A stretch of DNA of 5,049 nucleotides from an uncultured Coriobacteriia bacterium. GTDB taxonomy: Bacteria > Actinomycetota > Coriobacteriia > Coriobacteriales > QAMH01. Shown in pieces: positions 4,641 to 5,049 of the stretch (position 1 is the first letter of the stretch; each line of letters starts with the position of its first letter). The DNA lies in NCBI GenBank assembly GCA_902493755.1, contig CABURF010000106.1, positions 1 to 5,049 of the forward strand, given 5' to 3'. Under the pieces are notes generated by a model, which saw only the letters and a program-made list of their open reading frames with translations, was not told the origin of the DNA and ran no database searches. A program made the position numbers and the translations under genes.

Positions 4641-5049
4641 CTATCTGGTCAGGATGAGCGGGCCATCCTTGGTGATGGCTATGGTTCGCTCAAAGTGAGC
4701 TGAGGGCTTTCCATCACATGTGACGACTCCCCATCCGTCTGAGATGGTGCGAACGCGCGGCGACCCACTCACTGCCATCGGCTCAACTGCGATGACCATG
4801 CCCTCCTCGAGCTTTATGCCCTGGCCGGGAGCACCGTAGTTGAGGACGTTGGGAGGCTCGTGCATCTTGCGCCCGATGCCATGGCCCGAATACTCGCGAA
4901 TCACGTTGAAGCCAGCATCTTCGATGACCTTTTGAATTGCGTACCCGATATCACCCAGGTGATTTCCGGGAAACGCCTGATCAATACCCGCCCACATGGC
5001 CGCGAGCGTCGCAGAAAGGAGGTCCAGGTGCTGCTTGCCCTGCGTGCCG
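4641..5049 (-). CDS. map: Type I methionine aminopeptidase, C-terminal part (5' end beyond window)
   Basis: This enzyme removes the initiator methionine from nascent proteins using a dinuclear metal site. About 135 C-terminal residues are visible; the reading frame stays open through 5049 to the window edge, so the internal ATG at 4997 is not the start. Recognisable parts are HLDLLSATLAAMWAGID, then GDIGYAIQKVIEDAGF, then REYSGHGIGRKMHEPPNV. The GHGIG histidine, the glutamate of AVEPM and the glutamate of FERTIAIT match E. coli metal ligands His171, Glu204 and Glu235, and the MHEPP histidine matches active-site His178. The two aspartate ligands lie upstream, outside the window. The gene ends in LILTR and TAG. 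Placement before infA is the usual arrangement in ribosomal-protein operons. Confidence 0.97.
   Translation of the reverse strand, partial: GTQGKQHLDLLSATLAAMWAGIDQAFPGNHLGDIGYAIQKVIEDAGFNVIREYSGHGIGRKMHEPPNVLNYGAPGQGIKLEEGMVIAVEPMAVSGSPRVRTISDGWGVVTCDGKPSAHFERTIAITKDGPLILTR

Noticed and set aside
5013..5049. Perfect AAAGGAGG Shine-Dalgarno-like string on the plus strand followed by GTG and an open frame to the edge
   Set aside because: These bases are ordinary map codons on the minus strand (the DLLS segment), and the map frame is intact across them. The match is most likely chance.

Overview
This window is a slice of the conserved ribosomal-protein/RNA polymerase operon, read entirely from the minus strand (right to left). 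In transcription order it carries the 3' part of map (methionine aminopeptidase), infA (IF-1), rpmJ (L36), rpsM (S13), rpsK (S11), rpsD (S4), rpoA (RNA polymerase alpha), rplQ (L17) and ecfT (transmembrane subunit of an energy-coupling factor vitamin/metal importer). A 56-base non-coding end follows. Every gene is intact except map, which runs off the right edge.

The likely host is a moderately high-GC Gram-positive-type bacterium, and I infer Actinomycetota, class Coriobacteriia (Collinsella/Olsenella/Eggerthella relatives). Three things point there: rpsD sits between rpsK and rpoA, L17 has a very long charged C-terminal tail, and an ECF transporter gene follows rplQ, as is common in Bacillota and Coriobacteriia. 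The assignment is inference. The gene order alone also fits some Clostridia.

Layout: 4641-5049 map (partial); 4552-4640 an AT-rich spacer; 4333-4551 infA, best started at a GTG that gives the standard 72 residues; 4204-4332 a spacer rich in inverted repeats; 4090-4203 rpmJ, a 37-codon gene; then rpsM (TTG start), rpsK, rpsD, rpoA, rplQ and ecfT, separated by only 13 to 45 bases and each with a Shine-Dalgarno-like sequence. The tight spacing indicates one transcript from rpmJ onward. The two longer gaps beside infA are the only places where extra promoters or RNA-level control could sit between genes.

Functionally the block makes small-subunit proteins S13, S11 and S4, large-subunit proteins L36 and L17, initiation factor IF-1, the enzyme that trims initiator methionine and the alpha subunit that nucleates RNA polymerase. 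EcfT is unrelated in mechanism but is commonly appended to this operon.

I see no undescribed system here. The points worth a second look are the bipolar 130-residue tail of L17, the hairpin cluster between infA and rpmJ, ecfT without adjacent ecfA genes, and a GGGACA/TGTCCC inverted repeat at the left end that looks like a dispersed element.
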